A stretch of 64,000 nucleotides of DNA from Longimicrobiaceae bacterium. GTDB lineage: Bacteria > Gemmatimonadota > Gemmatimonadetes > Longimicrobiales > Longimicrobiaceae. The DNA lies in the NCBI GenBank assembly GCA_030146875.1, contig JASLAX010000054.1, positions 19,489-83,488 of the forward strand, in the 5' to 3' direction. This document shows positions 53,999 to 62,950 of this stretch, in pieces (positions within the stretch are counted from its first letter, which is position 1; each line of letters starts with the position of its first letter). The notes below the pieces were generated by a model. It made no database searches. It was given only the letters and a program-made list of their open reading frames with translations, and was not told the DNA's origin. Position numbers and translations under genes: made by a program.

Positions 53999-54385
53999 TC
54001 AGTAGCCGGGTGCCCAGTAGACCAGGGCCAGGGTGTTCCAGTACGCGCCGCCGTCGGGGCGGCCGCCGCCGTCCTGGCCGCCCACCACGTAGCCTTCCAG
54101 GCCGTCCATGTTGTAGCTGTCGACCTTGACCGCCGACGTCCGCCACCCCTCCCCCGCGTCGTACTGCATCCACACCTTCAGGGTCTCCCCCGTGTCGGGC
54201 GAGGGGGGGAGCGTGACCTGGCCCACCAGGTGGTTGTCCTGCGCGCCCACGCCCGTCCAGTTCACCGTCTGCCCGCTGGAGGTCTCCAGGATGATCATCT
54301 GGGGCCACCAGGCCGAGTTGGTGATGCCCACCACCTTCACGGTGGTGCCGGTGGGGAGCGGAAGCGTCACGGAGCCGTCGGCCAC
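53999..54385 (-). CDS. 128-aa protein of unknown function
   Basis: Probably a GTG start at 54385 (GAGG seven bases upstream). Beta-rich: VTLPLPTGTTVKVVGITNSA, QMIILETSSGQTVNWTGVG, LKVWMQYDAGEGWRTSAVKV and ALVYWAPGY. Looks like a carbohydrate-binding-type or extracellular beta-sandwich, but no signal peptide is present. Unrecognised. Confidence 0.5.
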   Translation of the reverse strand: MADGSVTLPLPTGTTVKVVGITNSAWWPQMIILETSSGQTVNWTGVGAQDNHLVGQVTLPPSPDTGETLKVWMQYDAGEGWRTSAVKVDSYNMDGLEGYVVGGQDGGGRPDGGAYWNTLALVYWAPGY

Positions 54386-54470
54386 GGGGACCTCGCTTTC
54401 GGGGGTGGAGAGGGCGCCGCGCGTCGGCGCGCGGCGCAGGCGGCCAGGAGCACGCGGACGGCGGGCCGCC

Positions 54471-55061
54471 TCACCGCGTGGGAGCCGCCGCCGCGGGGGA
54501 GGGCGCGGTGGGCACGCCGTACCGCGCCCGCAGGAGCCGAGCGGGGCCGCTGGCGGGGACCTGCACCACGAACAGGTGGTCGTACTCCGCCTCGGTGAGC
54601 GGAGCGATCGTCTGGCCGCTGAACGCGCGCACCAGGTCGGGCACGGTGTTGCTGTGGCCCACGACGAGGACCGTCTTGCCGGCGTGCGCGGCCAGCGTCT
54701 CCCGCACCAGGTCCGCGGCGTAGGCCTGGGAGCTCGCGATGCGGCGCACGGTCACCTGCACACCCGCCGCCGCGGCCGTGGGCTGGCCGGTGAGCTGGGT
54801 GCGGCGGTAGTGCGTGGCATAGACGGCGGAGACGCCGGCCTTCTCCAGCGCGGCGGCCAGCGCCGCGGCGCGCGCCTGCCCCTCGGCCGAGAGGGTGGGG
54901 TCGCGCGGGTCGTCGGTGGCCTTCTCGGCGTGGCGGACGATGACGACCGTCGTGGGGCCGGCCTGCGCGTTCGCATTGGCCTGGGCGGCGGCGGCTCCGG
55001 GAACGGCCAGCACGGCGGCCAGCGCCAGGCGGATCAGGGTGCGGCGGGAGAGGACGCGCAT
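54471..55061 (-). CDS. histidine phosphatase family protein, exported
   Basis: 196 residues. Signal peptide (LIRLALAAVLAVPGAAAAQA). Catalytic RHG-type motif VVIVRHAEKATDDPRDPTLSAEG (His), second motif VLVVGHSNTVPDLVRAF (His) and an acidic region. Small branch-2-like phosphatase; SixA-like or phytase-like substrate is possible. Alone on the minus strand. Confidence 0.85.
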   Translation of the reverse strand: MRVLSRRTLIRLALAAVLAVPGAAAAQANANAQAGPTTVVIVRHAEKATDDPRDPTLSAEGQARAAALAAALEKAGVSAVYATHYRRTQLTGQPTAAAAGVQVTVRRIASSQAYAADLVRETLAAHAGKTVLVVGHSNTVPDLVRAFSGQTIAPLTEAEYDHLFVVQVPASGPARLLRARYGVPTAPSPAAAAPTR

Positions 55062-55534
55062 GGGGGCTCAGGGTGTGGGTGGCGGGCCGCGGTCGCGGGG
55101 GGCGGCGCGGCGGATGGTTCCAAGTTCCGGCGGAACTCGCGGGGACGCAAGCGGGGAGCTTCGCGTAGCCGATTTCTTCATTCGCGGCAACGAGGGCGGC
55201 GCCGGCGGGTGCTGTCCGACGCACCGCTGCAGGCGCTCCCTCGTGCTCCTCGTATCCCGCCGTGCTCCCGAACCGGTCCTGCCTTCGTCTCGCGCCGCGG
55301 CGACACCCCTGGGACGCGGAGTACGCGGAGTTCACGGAGTTCGCGGAGGAGGCGTCGCGCCCGTCGGGCTGTCGTCTCGTTCCGCGGTGACGTTCTTCAC
55401 GCGGAGACGCGGAGGACGCGGAGACGCGGAGAACGACACGGGAAATCCCCCCGCGAACTCCGCGTACTCTCTTTTTCGAACTCCGCGTTCCATTCCTCGT
55501 CGCCTGCCGCGCGGGAAGTCCCCCGCGGAAACGA
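55062..55534. other. intergenic region with CGCGGAG repeats
   Basis: No gene recognised. Contains the repeat field at 55310-55495 described separately. Confidence 0.5.
55310..55495. repeat. tandem and inverted CGCGGAG repeats
   Basis: About 55317-55353: acgcggagtacgcggagttc acg.. several CGGAG units; about 55419-55436: acgcggagacgcggaggacg, a short tandem run; about 55452-55492: inverted units (ccgcgaactccgcgtactct). Left and right parts can pair imperfectly over about 30 bases. Looks like an intergenic dispersed repeat. Confidence 0.6.
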
Positions 55535-56473
55535 TCAGGAGACGGAGAACCACTCGTCCGCCAGCGCCTCCAGCGTCGTCGCCCTGCGGGGCGGGACGAC
55601 GTCGAGGTACCAGGAGAGACGGCTGTAGCGGTGGAGGAGCGTGTAGGCCATCAGGCGGCGGCGGAAGGCGGGCGTGCCCACGTCCCCCAGCCATCCGTAG
55701 CCGCGCAGCGTGGCGCCGAAGAGCGCCGCGTCGCCGCCGCAGAGGAAGATGCCGATGGAGCCCAGCTCGTACTCCGGGTCCCCGCGCATCGCCGGCTCGA
55801 AGTCGAAGATGCCCGACACCCTCCATCCTCCCCCGTCCCGCGCCACCATCACGTGCTCGCGCATCACCTCCGTGTGCAGCAGCACGGTGGGGCGCGCGGG
55901 AAGGTCGATGGAGGCCAGGAACGGCGCGACCTGCGACAGCCAGGGCTCGCCCAGCCCCGTCGACCGCTGCCGCTCCACCGCTCCCTCCCGCTGCGCCGCC
56001 AGGAACGGCTCCCAGTCGGGCACCACCAGCGGCAGGGCGTCCGCCGCCACCTCGTGCAGCCGCGCGACCGCCGCGCCGACCTCTCCGCAGAGGGCGGCGC
56101 GCTCCTCCACGTCCAGCGTCTCCCACACGGAGGCGAGCTGCACCCCGGCCAGGCGCTCCATCACCACGTAGCGCCAACCCTCCATCGCGCCGGTCGCGAT
56201 CACGCCCGGGGTGGGCACGCCCAGGCGCCGGCTCACCGCGCGGAGCACGGCCGCCTCCGCGTCCGCCTCTCCGGGGAAGATGGGCTCGAAGAACTTCACC
56301 ACCACGCCTCCGGCGGAGAAGACGATGGTGGAGCCGTCGGCGAACTTCCGCACGCCCTCGGCCGGGAGCCCGTGGGCGCGCAGGATCTCCTCCACGGCGG
56401 GGCGGTACGTGGCCTCGTCGCGGGGGGAGCGGCGGTGCTCCTCGGGGGTGCGGACGACGGGAAGGAGGGGCAT
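55535..56473 (-). CDS. aminoglycoside-phosphotransferase-fold protein with altered catalytic loop
   Basis: 312 residues. N-lobe: FADGSTIVFSAGGVVVKFFEP; C-lobe: ALCGEVGAAVARLHEV, then the Brenner loop LLHTEVMREHVMV and the metal motif SGIFDFEPAMRGDPEYELG. In normal family members the loop is HxDxxxxN; here it is HTEVMREH, so the catalytic Asp is Glu and the Asn is His. It may act on an unusual substrate or be inactive as kinase. Start MPLLPV at 56473 chosen over 56539. Confidence 0.8.
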   Translation of the reverse strand: MPLLPVVRTPEEHRRSPRDEATYRPAVEEILRAHGLPAEGVRKFADGSTIVFSAGGVVVKFFEPIFPGEADAEAAVLRAVSRRLGVPTPGVIATGAMEGWRYVVMERLAGVQLASVWETLDVEERAALCGEVGAAVARLHEVAADALPLVVPDWEPFLAAQREGAVERQRSTGLGEPWLSQVAPFLASIDLPARPTVLLHTEVMREHVMVARDGGGWRVSGIFDFEPAMRGDPEYELGSIGIFLCGGDAALFGATLRGYGWLGDVGTPAFRRRLMAYTLLHRYSRLSWYLDVVPPRRATTLEALADEWFSVS

Positions 56474-56559
56474 CGGGAGGGGTTCGGGCCGGGAACGGGG
56501 GGCGCGCGGCAATGTGCGCTCCCGGCACGCGCCGCACAACGTCCGGCGGTGGGACGGGA

Positions 56560-56591
56560 GAGGCCGGCGGCGCGTGCGCGCCGCCGGCCTC
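56560..56591 (-). terminator. perfect 15-bp hairpin
   Basis: gaggccggcggcgcg pairs perfectly with cgcgccgccggcctc; 38 bases past the stop of the MFS gene. Confidence 0.8.
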
Positions 56592-56629
56592 CGTGACCGC
56601 CGCCGCCGTCGAGCACCCGCGGAAGGAGC

Positions 56630-57835
56630 CTACGCGCGGAGCGGAGAGGGCGGGCGGGGGATGGCCAGCGGGAGCAGGAGGGCCGCCGCCACGGCCAGGG
56701 CCGCGCCCATCCCGAAGGCGCGCGGGGCGCCGAAGCCCTCCCACACCGCGCCGAAGAGGAAGGAGGCCGGCAGCGCGCCCAGGCCGACGACCATGTGGTA
56801 CGCGCCGAACGCCGTCCCCCGCCCGCCCGCGGGCGCCAGGGACGCCACCAGCGCCTTCTCGGGCGCCTCGGTGAGCCCGAAGAACAGGCCGTACGCCAGG
56901 AAGAGCGCCCACGCGTGCCACGTCTCGCTCGCCGTGGCGAAACCCAGGTACACCGAGGCGTACGCGATCCACCCCAGCACGATTGCGCGGCGCGGACCGC
57001 GGCGGTCGCTCATCCGCCCGCCGGCCACGCTCCAGAGCGACTTGCTGACGTGCAGCGCCGCCCAGAGCAGGGGGATGAAGGCGGCGGAGACGCCCAGGTC
57101 GTGCGCGCGCAGCAGCAGGAAGGCGTCGGTGGCGTTGCCCAGCGTGAAGAGGAGGACCACGGCCAGGTACCGCGACATGGTGCCGCCCAGCTCCGACAGC
57201 CTCGGCAGCGGCGGAGGAGGGGCGGCCGGGCCCCTCTCGGGCGCGGGGTCGCGCACCTTGAGCAGGACCAGGGCCAGGGTGAGGAGCCCCGGGACCAGCG
57301 CCAGCGCGAACACCAGGCGCAGCTCGCCCGGCCGGGCGAGGAGGACGGCGGCGGCCAGCAGCGGGCCGACCACGGCGCCCGCGTGGTCGAAGGCGCGGTG
57401 GATGCCGAACGCCTCGCCGCGGCGCTCCTCCGGCACCGACTCCGCCAGCAGCGCGTCGCGGGGGGCGGTGCGGATCCCCTTCCCCACGCGGTCCGCGAAG
57501 CGGATAACGAGCACGTGCCACCCCATGGTCGCCGCGGCGATGAGAGGGCGGCCCAGGGCCGCGATCCCGTAGCCCCAGCCGACCAGCGCGCGCCGCTTCC
57601 CCAGCCGGTCGGAGAGGCGTCCCCCCGCCAGCTTCAGCACGGAGGCGGTGCTCTCCGCCACGCCCTCCACCAGCCCCAGGAACGCGGGACCCATCCCGAG
57701 CGCGCCCGTCACGAACAGGGGGAGCAGGGGATAGATCATCTCGCTCGCCGCGTCGTTCAGCAGCGAGACGATCGAGAGCCAGAGGACGTTCCCGCGCAGC
57801 AGGCCCGCGCGGGGTCGCTCGGTGGGATCGGGCAC
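56630..57835 (-). CDS. MFS transporter
   Basis: 401 residues, 12 predicted transmembrane helices. MFS loop 2-3 motif GGRLSDRLGKRRALVGWG, repeated in the second half as GGRMSDRRGPRRAIVLGW. RFADRVGKGIRTAPRDALLAESVP after helix 4 is typical of a branch near the MdtG/YfcJ or nickel/drug exporter-like group. Starts 63 bases after virJ on the same strand, likely one transcript with mprF-virJ. Confidence 0.88.
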   Translation of the reverse strand: MPDPTERPRAGLLRGNVLWLSIVSLLNDAASEMIYPLLPLFVTGALGMGPAFLGLVEGVAESTASVLKLAGGRLSDRLGKRRALVGWGYGIAALGRPLIAAATMGWHVLVIRFADRVGKGIRTAPRDALLAESVPEERRGEAFGIHRAFDHAGAVVGPLLAAAVLLARPGELRLVFALALVPGLLTLALVLLKVRDPAPERGPAAPPPPLPRLSELGGTMSRYLAVVLLFTLGNATDAFLLLRAHDLGVSAAFIPLLWAALHVSKSLWSVAGGRMSDRRGPRRAIVLGWIAYASVYLGFATASETWHAWALFLAYGLFFGLTEAPEKALVASLAPAGGRGTAFGAYHMVVGLGALPASFLFGAVWEGFGAPRAFGMGAALAVAAALLLPLAIPRPPSPLRA

Positions 57836-57898
57836 GGAGTCGCCGGTGCGCGGGAGCGGAGGGCGGGAGGCGTCGGGTCCGTCCGGCAGGATGGGTGC

Positions 57899-58750
57899 CT
57901 ACGGCCGCGGCGTCGTCGGCCCCGCCGTCGGAGGTCTCGTCCGGGGTGCGGGCGGAGGAGGGGAGGACGGGCGGGGCGCGAGGGGCATCCCGCCCAGGAG
58001 CCACCCGCCGTCCTGGCCCCTCGCCGGCACGACGGCGTCGCCCAGGCGCTTCCAGCGGCCTCCGAAGCGGTGGCCGCCGGGAAGGGGGACGACGCGGACG
58101 GGCAGCCCCTCCAGCAGCGGGCAGGCGGTGCGCGTCTCGCGGTCGCCGGGGGAGTAGACGCAGAGCACGGGAAGGCGTCCGTCCGCCATCTTCCGCGCCT
58201 CCGGAACGGTGAAGAAGCCCGTCCGCCGCGTGCGTCCCAGCCAGTCGGAGGGCTGGAAGTCGAACGCCGCGTCGCGGCCGATGGCGACCAGCGCCACCCC
58301 GGCGACACGCGTCCGGGTCTCCGCCGGGAGCAGGTTGACCAGGAAGGGCAGGACGTCCGCGCCGAAGGAGTAGCCGACCAGCAGGACGCGCGGCCGCTCC
58401 CAGCGCTCGGAGTAGACGTCCACGAGGCGCTGCAGGTCCTCCGCCGCTTCCTGCGGCGCGCGGGGCCGGCGGTAGTAGCGCAGCGAGTTCCACCCCACCA
58501 CGGGGATCCCCTCCCGTGCCAGCCGCTCCGCCACGCCCTGCTCCAGCCCCGACCATCCCCCGTCGCCGCTGAGCACGACGGCCATCATCCCGCCGCCGCC
58601 GGCGCCGTGGGCGGGGACCTCCACCAGCGGCAGGTCGTGCACCCCCGGCCGGCCGCTCCCCGCCAGGCGGCCCTGCTTCAGCACCAGGAAGAGCGCCGTC
58701 ATGGCCGCGAGCCCCCCGGCGGCGAGCAGGAGGGCGCGGCGGCGCGTCAA
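57899..58750 (-). CDS. virJ: AcvB/VirJ family lysyl-phosphatidylglycerol hydrolase
   Basis: 283 residues from a TTG overlapping the mprF stop (TTGA). N-terminal hydrophobic helix (ALLLAAGGLAAMTALFLVL). AVVLSGDGGWSGLEQGVAERLAREGIPVVGWNSLRYY and VLLVGYSFGADVLPFLVNLLP (Ser nucleophile) are AcvB/VirJ hallmarks; Asp in VYSPGDRETRT and His in PGGHRFG complete a triad. AcvB hydrolyses the lysyl-phosphatidylglycerol made by MprF/LpiA in Agrobacterium and Rhizobium, where the two genes are also operonic. C-terminus is Pro-rich. Confidence 0.85.
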   Translation of the reverse strand: MTRRRALLLAAGGLAAMTALFLVLKQGRLAGSGRPGVHDLPLVEVPAHGAGGGGMMAVVLSGDGGWSGLEQGVAERLAREGIPVVGWNSLRYYRRPRAPQEAAEDLQRLVDVYSERWERPRVLLVGYSFGADVLPFLVNLLPAETRTRVAGVALVAIGRDAAFDFQPSDWLGRTRRTGFFTVPEARKMADGRLPVLCVYSPGDRETRTACPLLEGLPVRVVPLPGGHRFGGRWKRLGDAVVPARGQDGGWLLGGMPLAPRPSSPPPPAPRTRPPTAGPTTPRP

Positions 58751-61395
58751 CGCTCCCCGCGGCGGCGGAAGATGCGGCGGTAGCCGCCCGCGATCAGCGC
58801 GGACACGTCCGCCGTCACCCGCGGCAGGGCCAGGCCGCCTGGATAGGCCAGGTAGCGCGGCTCCCAGGTGGGGTGGAACTTCTCCTTGTAGGTGCGCAGC
58901 CCCTGGAAGTTGTACGCGCCCTCCCACCGCTCGTACAGGAAGGTGCCCACGCGCGTCCACGCCGGGGCGATGGCGGAGGTCTCCAGCCCGGAGAGCGGCG
59001 CCATCCCCAGGTTGAAGCGCTGGTATCCGCGCTCCTTCCCCCACAGCATCAGGTGCAGGAGCAGCGCCTCCATCGCGTTCTTCGGCGCGTCCTCACGGTA
59101 CCGCATCAGGTCCACCGAGAGCTCGCGCCCGTCCGGCCCCGGCCACACCGACGCGAAGGCCACCACGCGCCCCTCGTGCTCCACCATCGCCACCGGGAAG
59201 CGCTCCAGGTACTCCGGCTGCCAGAAGCCGAGCGAGAACCCCTTCTCCCCCGCCTCCTTGTGGCGCAGCCAGTCGTCGGAGACCTCCTTGAGCGCGGGGA
59301 GCACTGAGGGCACCTCCCCAGCCGGCAGCACGCGGAAGACGGAGCCCGCCTTGGCGAAGCGGTTCAGCACCAGCCGGAACGGCTTGCGCTCCGCGCCGTC
59401 GGTGTGGAAGTCGCCCAGGGGGACGAACGCCTCCTCGCCCAGCTTCACGAACGTCATCCCGAAGTCCGCGTACTGGTGCAGGCGCTCCTTGGTGACCTGG
59501 TAGAAGATGGGGACGCCGCCGAAGTCGTCGCACCGCTCGAAGAAGTGGCGGATCAGCCCGGGGATGGCCCTGGGGCTGCCGATGGGGTCGCCCATCGCCA
59601 CCCACGTCTTCCCCTGCACCCCGAACATCAGGAACGCGTCCCGCTCGGGGGAGAAGAGGACGGCCTTGTCGCGCAGGTACACCAGGAACGGCACGGTGGA
59701 GGGCTGCGCGCCGATCAGCCTGCCGGCGTCCTCCAGGTCCGCCTCGCTGGGCCGGTGCACCTCGGGGTGGGCGGGGCGCAGCAGGCGCAGGACGCCGAAG
59801 GCCAGGATCGCCACGGTCACGCCCACCGAGGCGCGCAGGAAGCGCGGCGCGTCGGCGTCCGCCGCGAAGCGCCACCAGAGCTGGTCGCTGTACTCCACGT
59901 GCTGGAACGCGAAGCGCCCCAGCCAGAACGACGCGCCCACGGTGGAGAGCACCCCGATCATCCACCCCGGCGCGAAGCGCGTCTCCCAGAACGCCGCCCG
60001 CCGGTCGAACTCCCCGCGGTTGGGGAGCAGGACGAGCAGCACGGCGCCCAGCATGGCCGCCTCCTCGTAGTCGCCGCCCTTGAAGATCGAGGCCGCGATC
60101 CCCGTGGCCAGCGCGATCGCCGCCAGGTACCAGGCGATGTCGAGCCGGCGCGCCACGCCGTGCGAGATGATCAGCAGGCCCACGCCCGCCACGCTCCCCA
60201 GGAAGTACGACGCCTCCACCACCGCCAGCGGCACCCAGCGCGCGATCCACTCCGCCCGGCCCGGCGAGGTGGGCGTCGCGCCGGAGAGCAGGAGCAGCGC
60301 CCCGGCCAGGAAGGTGAACGCCGCCAGCACCTTGGGGGCGAGCTGCCCCGTGAGCGCGCCGAACGCTCCGCCCCAGCGCGCCAGGTGGTGCCGCCGCTGC
60401 CGGACCTCGTCCGCCAGCAGCACCACCAGCGCAGCGGCCAGGGGGACCAGGTAGTAGACGATGCGGTAGAGGACCAGCGAGGAGAGGACCTGCTCCGGCG
60501 ACAGGTGCTCGCGGAGCAGCAGCGCCATGGTGCCGTCGAAGACGCCCACCCCGGCGGGGACGTGGCTCAGCAGCCCCAGGATCTGGGCGGCCAGGAAGGC
60601 GCTCAGGAACTCCAGGAAGGTGAGGCCCGTGGGCGGAAGGAGGACGTAGAAGACGCCCGCCGCCAGCGCCCAGTCGAGCGTGGAGAGAACGAACTGGCCC
60701 ACCACCATCCGCGGCGGCGGGAGCGTCATCTCCACCGAGCGGATGCGCAGGCGGCGGCGCAGCAGCCCCGCGGCCGCGTACGCCGCCGCGGCCGCCAGCA
60801 GGGCCACGCCCGCGACCCGCAGCCACGCCCCGCCCGCCAGGGCGCTCAGGCCGGGGTGCGGGTCCACCGAGAGGCTCCACCCGCCCAGCACCAGCAGCCC
60901 CAGCCAGAAGGTGCCGAAGTAGAAGACCACGATGCGCGAGATCTCCGCCGCCGACAGCCCCCACCGCGAGTAGAAGCGGTAGCGCACCGACGTGCCCGAG
61001 ATCAGCGCGAAGCCCACGCCGTTGCTGATGGCGTACCCCGTGAACGACACCAGCGCCACCTTCCAGTCGCTCACCTTGCGGCCCACGTAGCGGAACGCCA
61101 GCAGGTCGAAGCCGGTGAGGATGGCGTAGTTCAGGGCGGTGAAGAGCAGGGAGAGGCCCAGCGCCGCGGGGGGAAGGGCGCGCAGCGCATCCGATACCTG
61201 GTCGTACTGGACCCCGCGCGCCTCACGGTGCAGCACCCACACCGCGAGCGCGAAGAGCGCCGCCCCCAGCAGCGGCGACGCCCAGCGCCAGACCCGCCCC
61301 AGCGGCGTGCGCCTGCCGCGGACCCGGCCGGCCTCAGGGGCCGGGAGGTCCGCCGCGGCGGGCGCGGGCTCCGGTACAAGGGGAAGCTCGGGCAT
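58747..61395 (-). CDS. mprF: lysylphosphatidylglycerol synthase/flippase MprF
   Basis: 882 residues. N-terminal flippase domain with about 14 transmembrane helices (FTGYAISNGVGFALISGTSVRYRFYSRWG; HVPAGVGVFDGTMALLL), then a soluble GNAT-like synthase domain (VYLRDKAVLFSPERDAFLMFGVQGKTWVAMGDPIG; RYREDAPKNAMEALLLHLMLWGKERGYQRFNLGMAPLSGL). Adds lysine from Lys-tRNA to phosphatidylglycerol and flips the product, lowering surface negative charge. Gives resistance to cationic peptides. Heads mprF-virJ-MFS. Confidence 0.95.
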   Translation of the reverse strand: MPELPLVPEPAPAAADLPAPEAGRVRGRRTPLGRVWRWASPLLGAALFALAVWVLHREARGVQYDQVSDALRALPPAALGLSLLFTALNYAILTGFDLLAFRYVGRKVSDWKVALVSFTGYAISNGVGFALISGTSVRYRFYSRWGLSAAEISRIVVFYFGTFWLGLLVLGGWSLSVDPHPGLSALAGGAWLRVAGVALLAAAAAYAAAGLLRRRLRIRSVEMTLPPPRMVVGQFVLSTLDWALAAGVFYVLLPPTGLTFLEFLSAFLAAQILGLLSHVPAGVGVFDGTMALLLREHLSPEQVLSSLVLYRIVYYLVPLAAALVVLLADEVRQRRHHLARWGGAFGALTGQLAPKVLAAFTFLAGALLLLSGATPTSPGRAEWIARWVPLAVVEASYFLGSVAGVGLLIISHGVARRLDIAWYLAAIALATGIAASIFKGGDYEEAAMLGAVLLVLLPNRGEFDRRAAFWETRFAPGWMIGVLSTVGASFWLGRFAFQHVEYSDQLWWRFAADADAPRFLRASVGVTVAILAFGVLRLLRPAHPEVHRPSEADLEDAGRLIGAQPSTVPFLVYLRDKAVLFSPERDAFLMFGVQGKTWVAMGDPIGSPRAIPGLIRHFFERCDDFGGVPIFYQVTKERLHQYADFGMTFVKLGEEAFVPLGDFHTDGAERKPFRLVLNRFAKAGSVFRVLPAGEVPSVLPALKEVSDDWLRHKEAGEKGFSLGFWQPEYLERFPVAMVEHEGRVVAFASVWPGPDGRELSVDLMRYREDAPKNAMEALLLHLMLWGKERGYQRFNLGMAPLSGLETSAIAPAWTRVGTFLYERWEGAYNFQGLRTYKEKFHPTWEPRYLAYPGGLALPRVTADVSALIAGGYRRIFRRRGER

Positions 61396-61754
61396 TCAGG
61401 CGGGGCGGGAGCGGGGGTCGCGGGAGGGAACGAATGTACGCGGCCCCGCGGGTCGCGGAAAGGCGGTGCCGGCCCGCGCCGCGTCGCGGACGCAGGGCGC
61501 CGGATGCCGGCCCGTCCGCACCATCGCGGTCCCGTGCCGTTCGGCCCGCACCATTCTGGTGCACCGCGCGGCGGGGCGGCGGGTACCCCCGCCGGGGCTC
61601 AACTTCTCTCGTCGCAAGAGCTTCCCCCTTCCGCGCCCTTTGGGCCTCCGTATTGCTCCGTGCACCCCCGCTACTCTGCAGGCGCCCCCCGGGCCGCGGA
61701 CCCTCCGCCCTCCCCCGGCCGCGCCGGTTTTCCCCCGATGGAAGGAGAGTGCCC
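61396..61754. other. intergenic region between mprF and the subtilase
   Basis: Divergent promoters must lie here. The plus-strand stretch 61600-61754 is richer in C and T. A GAAGGAGA site at 61741-61748 serves the subtilase. I see no clear operator. Confidence 0.4.
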
Positions 61755-62882
61755 ATGCGTCGCTCCACCCCCCTGGTCGCGCTTGCTGCCGCGGTCGGCC
61801 TGGCCGCCTGCTCCGACACGCAGCTCCCGTCCGCCTCCCCCGGCGACGCGCGTGCCGCGTCGGCGAACGCGCCCGTCTACCTGGTGTCGTTCCGCTCCGA
61901 CGTGGCCGACGTGGACGCCGCCGCCCGCGGGCTGAGCCGCACGCACGGGCTGGGGCTTCGCCACGTCCGCACCGCCGCGGCGCGCGGCTTCTCGGCGCAC
62001 GTCCCGCTGCACAAGGTGGACGCGCTCCGCGCCGACCCGCGCGTGTCCCTGGTGGAGAAGGACGCCGTGGTGCAGCTCGTCCACCCGGTCCAGGCGTTCG
62101 CGCGCCCCGGCGGCGGCGGCGGAGGCGGGCAGACCACGCCGTGGGGCATCACCCGCGTGGGCGGCGCCGGCGACGGCACGGGCAAGACGGCCTGGGTGCT
62201 CGACACCGGCATCGACCTCACCCATCCGGACCTGAACACCAGCAAGGCCTGTCACACGTTCTTCCAGGGGAACACCCCCTCCGACGGCAACGGGCACGGC
62301 ACGCACGTCGCCGGCACCATCGGCGCCAAGAACAACACCAGCGACGTGGTGGGCGTGGCGGCCAACGCCTACGTCTGCTCGGTGCGCGTGCTGGGCAACA
62401 GCGGCAGCGGCTCGTGGGAGGGCATCATCAACGGGGTGAACTACGTGGCCCTGCGCGGCGCCTCGGGCGACGTGGCCAACATGTCGCTGGGCGGCAGCGG
62501 CTCGCTCCTCACCCTGGAGAACGCGATCCTGGACGCCGCGCGCGGCGGCATCCGCTTCGTGCTGGCGGCCGGCAACGAGGGCGTGCACGCCGGCACCACC
62601 ACCCCCGCGCGCGCCAACGGCGCCGGCGTCTACACCATCTCGGCCATGGACTCGCGCGGCTGCCTGGCCTCGTGGTCCAACTACGGCAACCCGCCGGTGG
62701 ACTACGCGGCGCCGGGCGTGAGCGTGCTCTCCACCCGCAAGGGCGGCGGCACCACCACGTACAGCGGCACCTCGCAGGCCGCCCCGCACGTCGCGGGCAT
62801 CCTGCTGCTGGGCGGCATCCGCACCAGCGGCAACGTGACCTGCGACCGCGACGGCACGCCGGACCCGATCGCCTCGCGCTGA
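61755..62882 (+). CDS. subtilase (S8 family) lipoprotein
   Basis: 375 residues. Lipobox AVGLAACSD. Inhibitor_I9-like prodomain (about 40-115), then the S8 catalytic domain: Asp in AWVLDTGIDLTHPDL, His in GNGHGTHVAGTIGAK, Asn in VLAAGNEGVHAG, Ser in TYSGTSQAAPHVAGILL. Proteinase K-like. Strong GAAGGAGA ribosome binding site. Short C-terminus (CDRDGTPDPIASR). Exported protease, probably nutritional. Confidence 0.95.
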   Translation: MRRSTPLVALAAAVGLAACSDTQLPSASPGDARAASANAPVYLVSFRSDVADVDAAARGLSRTHGLGLRHVRTAAARGFSAHVPLHKVDALRADPRVSLVEKDAVVQLVHPVQAFARPGGGGGGGQTTPWGITRVGGAGDGTGKTAWVLDTGIDLTHPDLNTSKACHTFFQGNTPSDGNGHGTHVAGTIGAKNNTSDVVGVAANAYVCSVRVLGNSGSGSWEGIINGVNYVALRGASGDVANMSLGGSGSLLTLENAILDAARGGIRFVLAAGNEGVHAGTTTPARANGAGVYTISAMDSRGCLASWSNYGNPPVDYAAPGVSVLSTRKGGGTTTYSGTSQAAPHVAGILLLGGIRTSGNVTCDRDGTPDPIASR

Positions 62883-62901
62883 CCGGCTCTCCATAGGCGG
62901 C

Positions 62902-62940
62902 ACGAGGAGCCGGGGCCCCCCGCGGGCCCCGGCTCCTCGT
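62902..62940. terminator. perfect 17-bp hairpin
   Basis: acgaggagccggggccc (62902-62918) pairs perfectly with gggccccggctcctcgt (62924-62940). Convergent genes on both sides. Confidence 0.8.
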
Positions 62941-62950
62941 GCGTCCGGCC

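Noticed and set aside
55419..55436. CGCGGAG tandem run as a CRISPR
   Set aside because: Units are too short (7-8 bases) and lack spacers of constant length.
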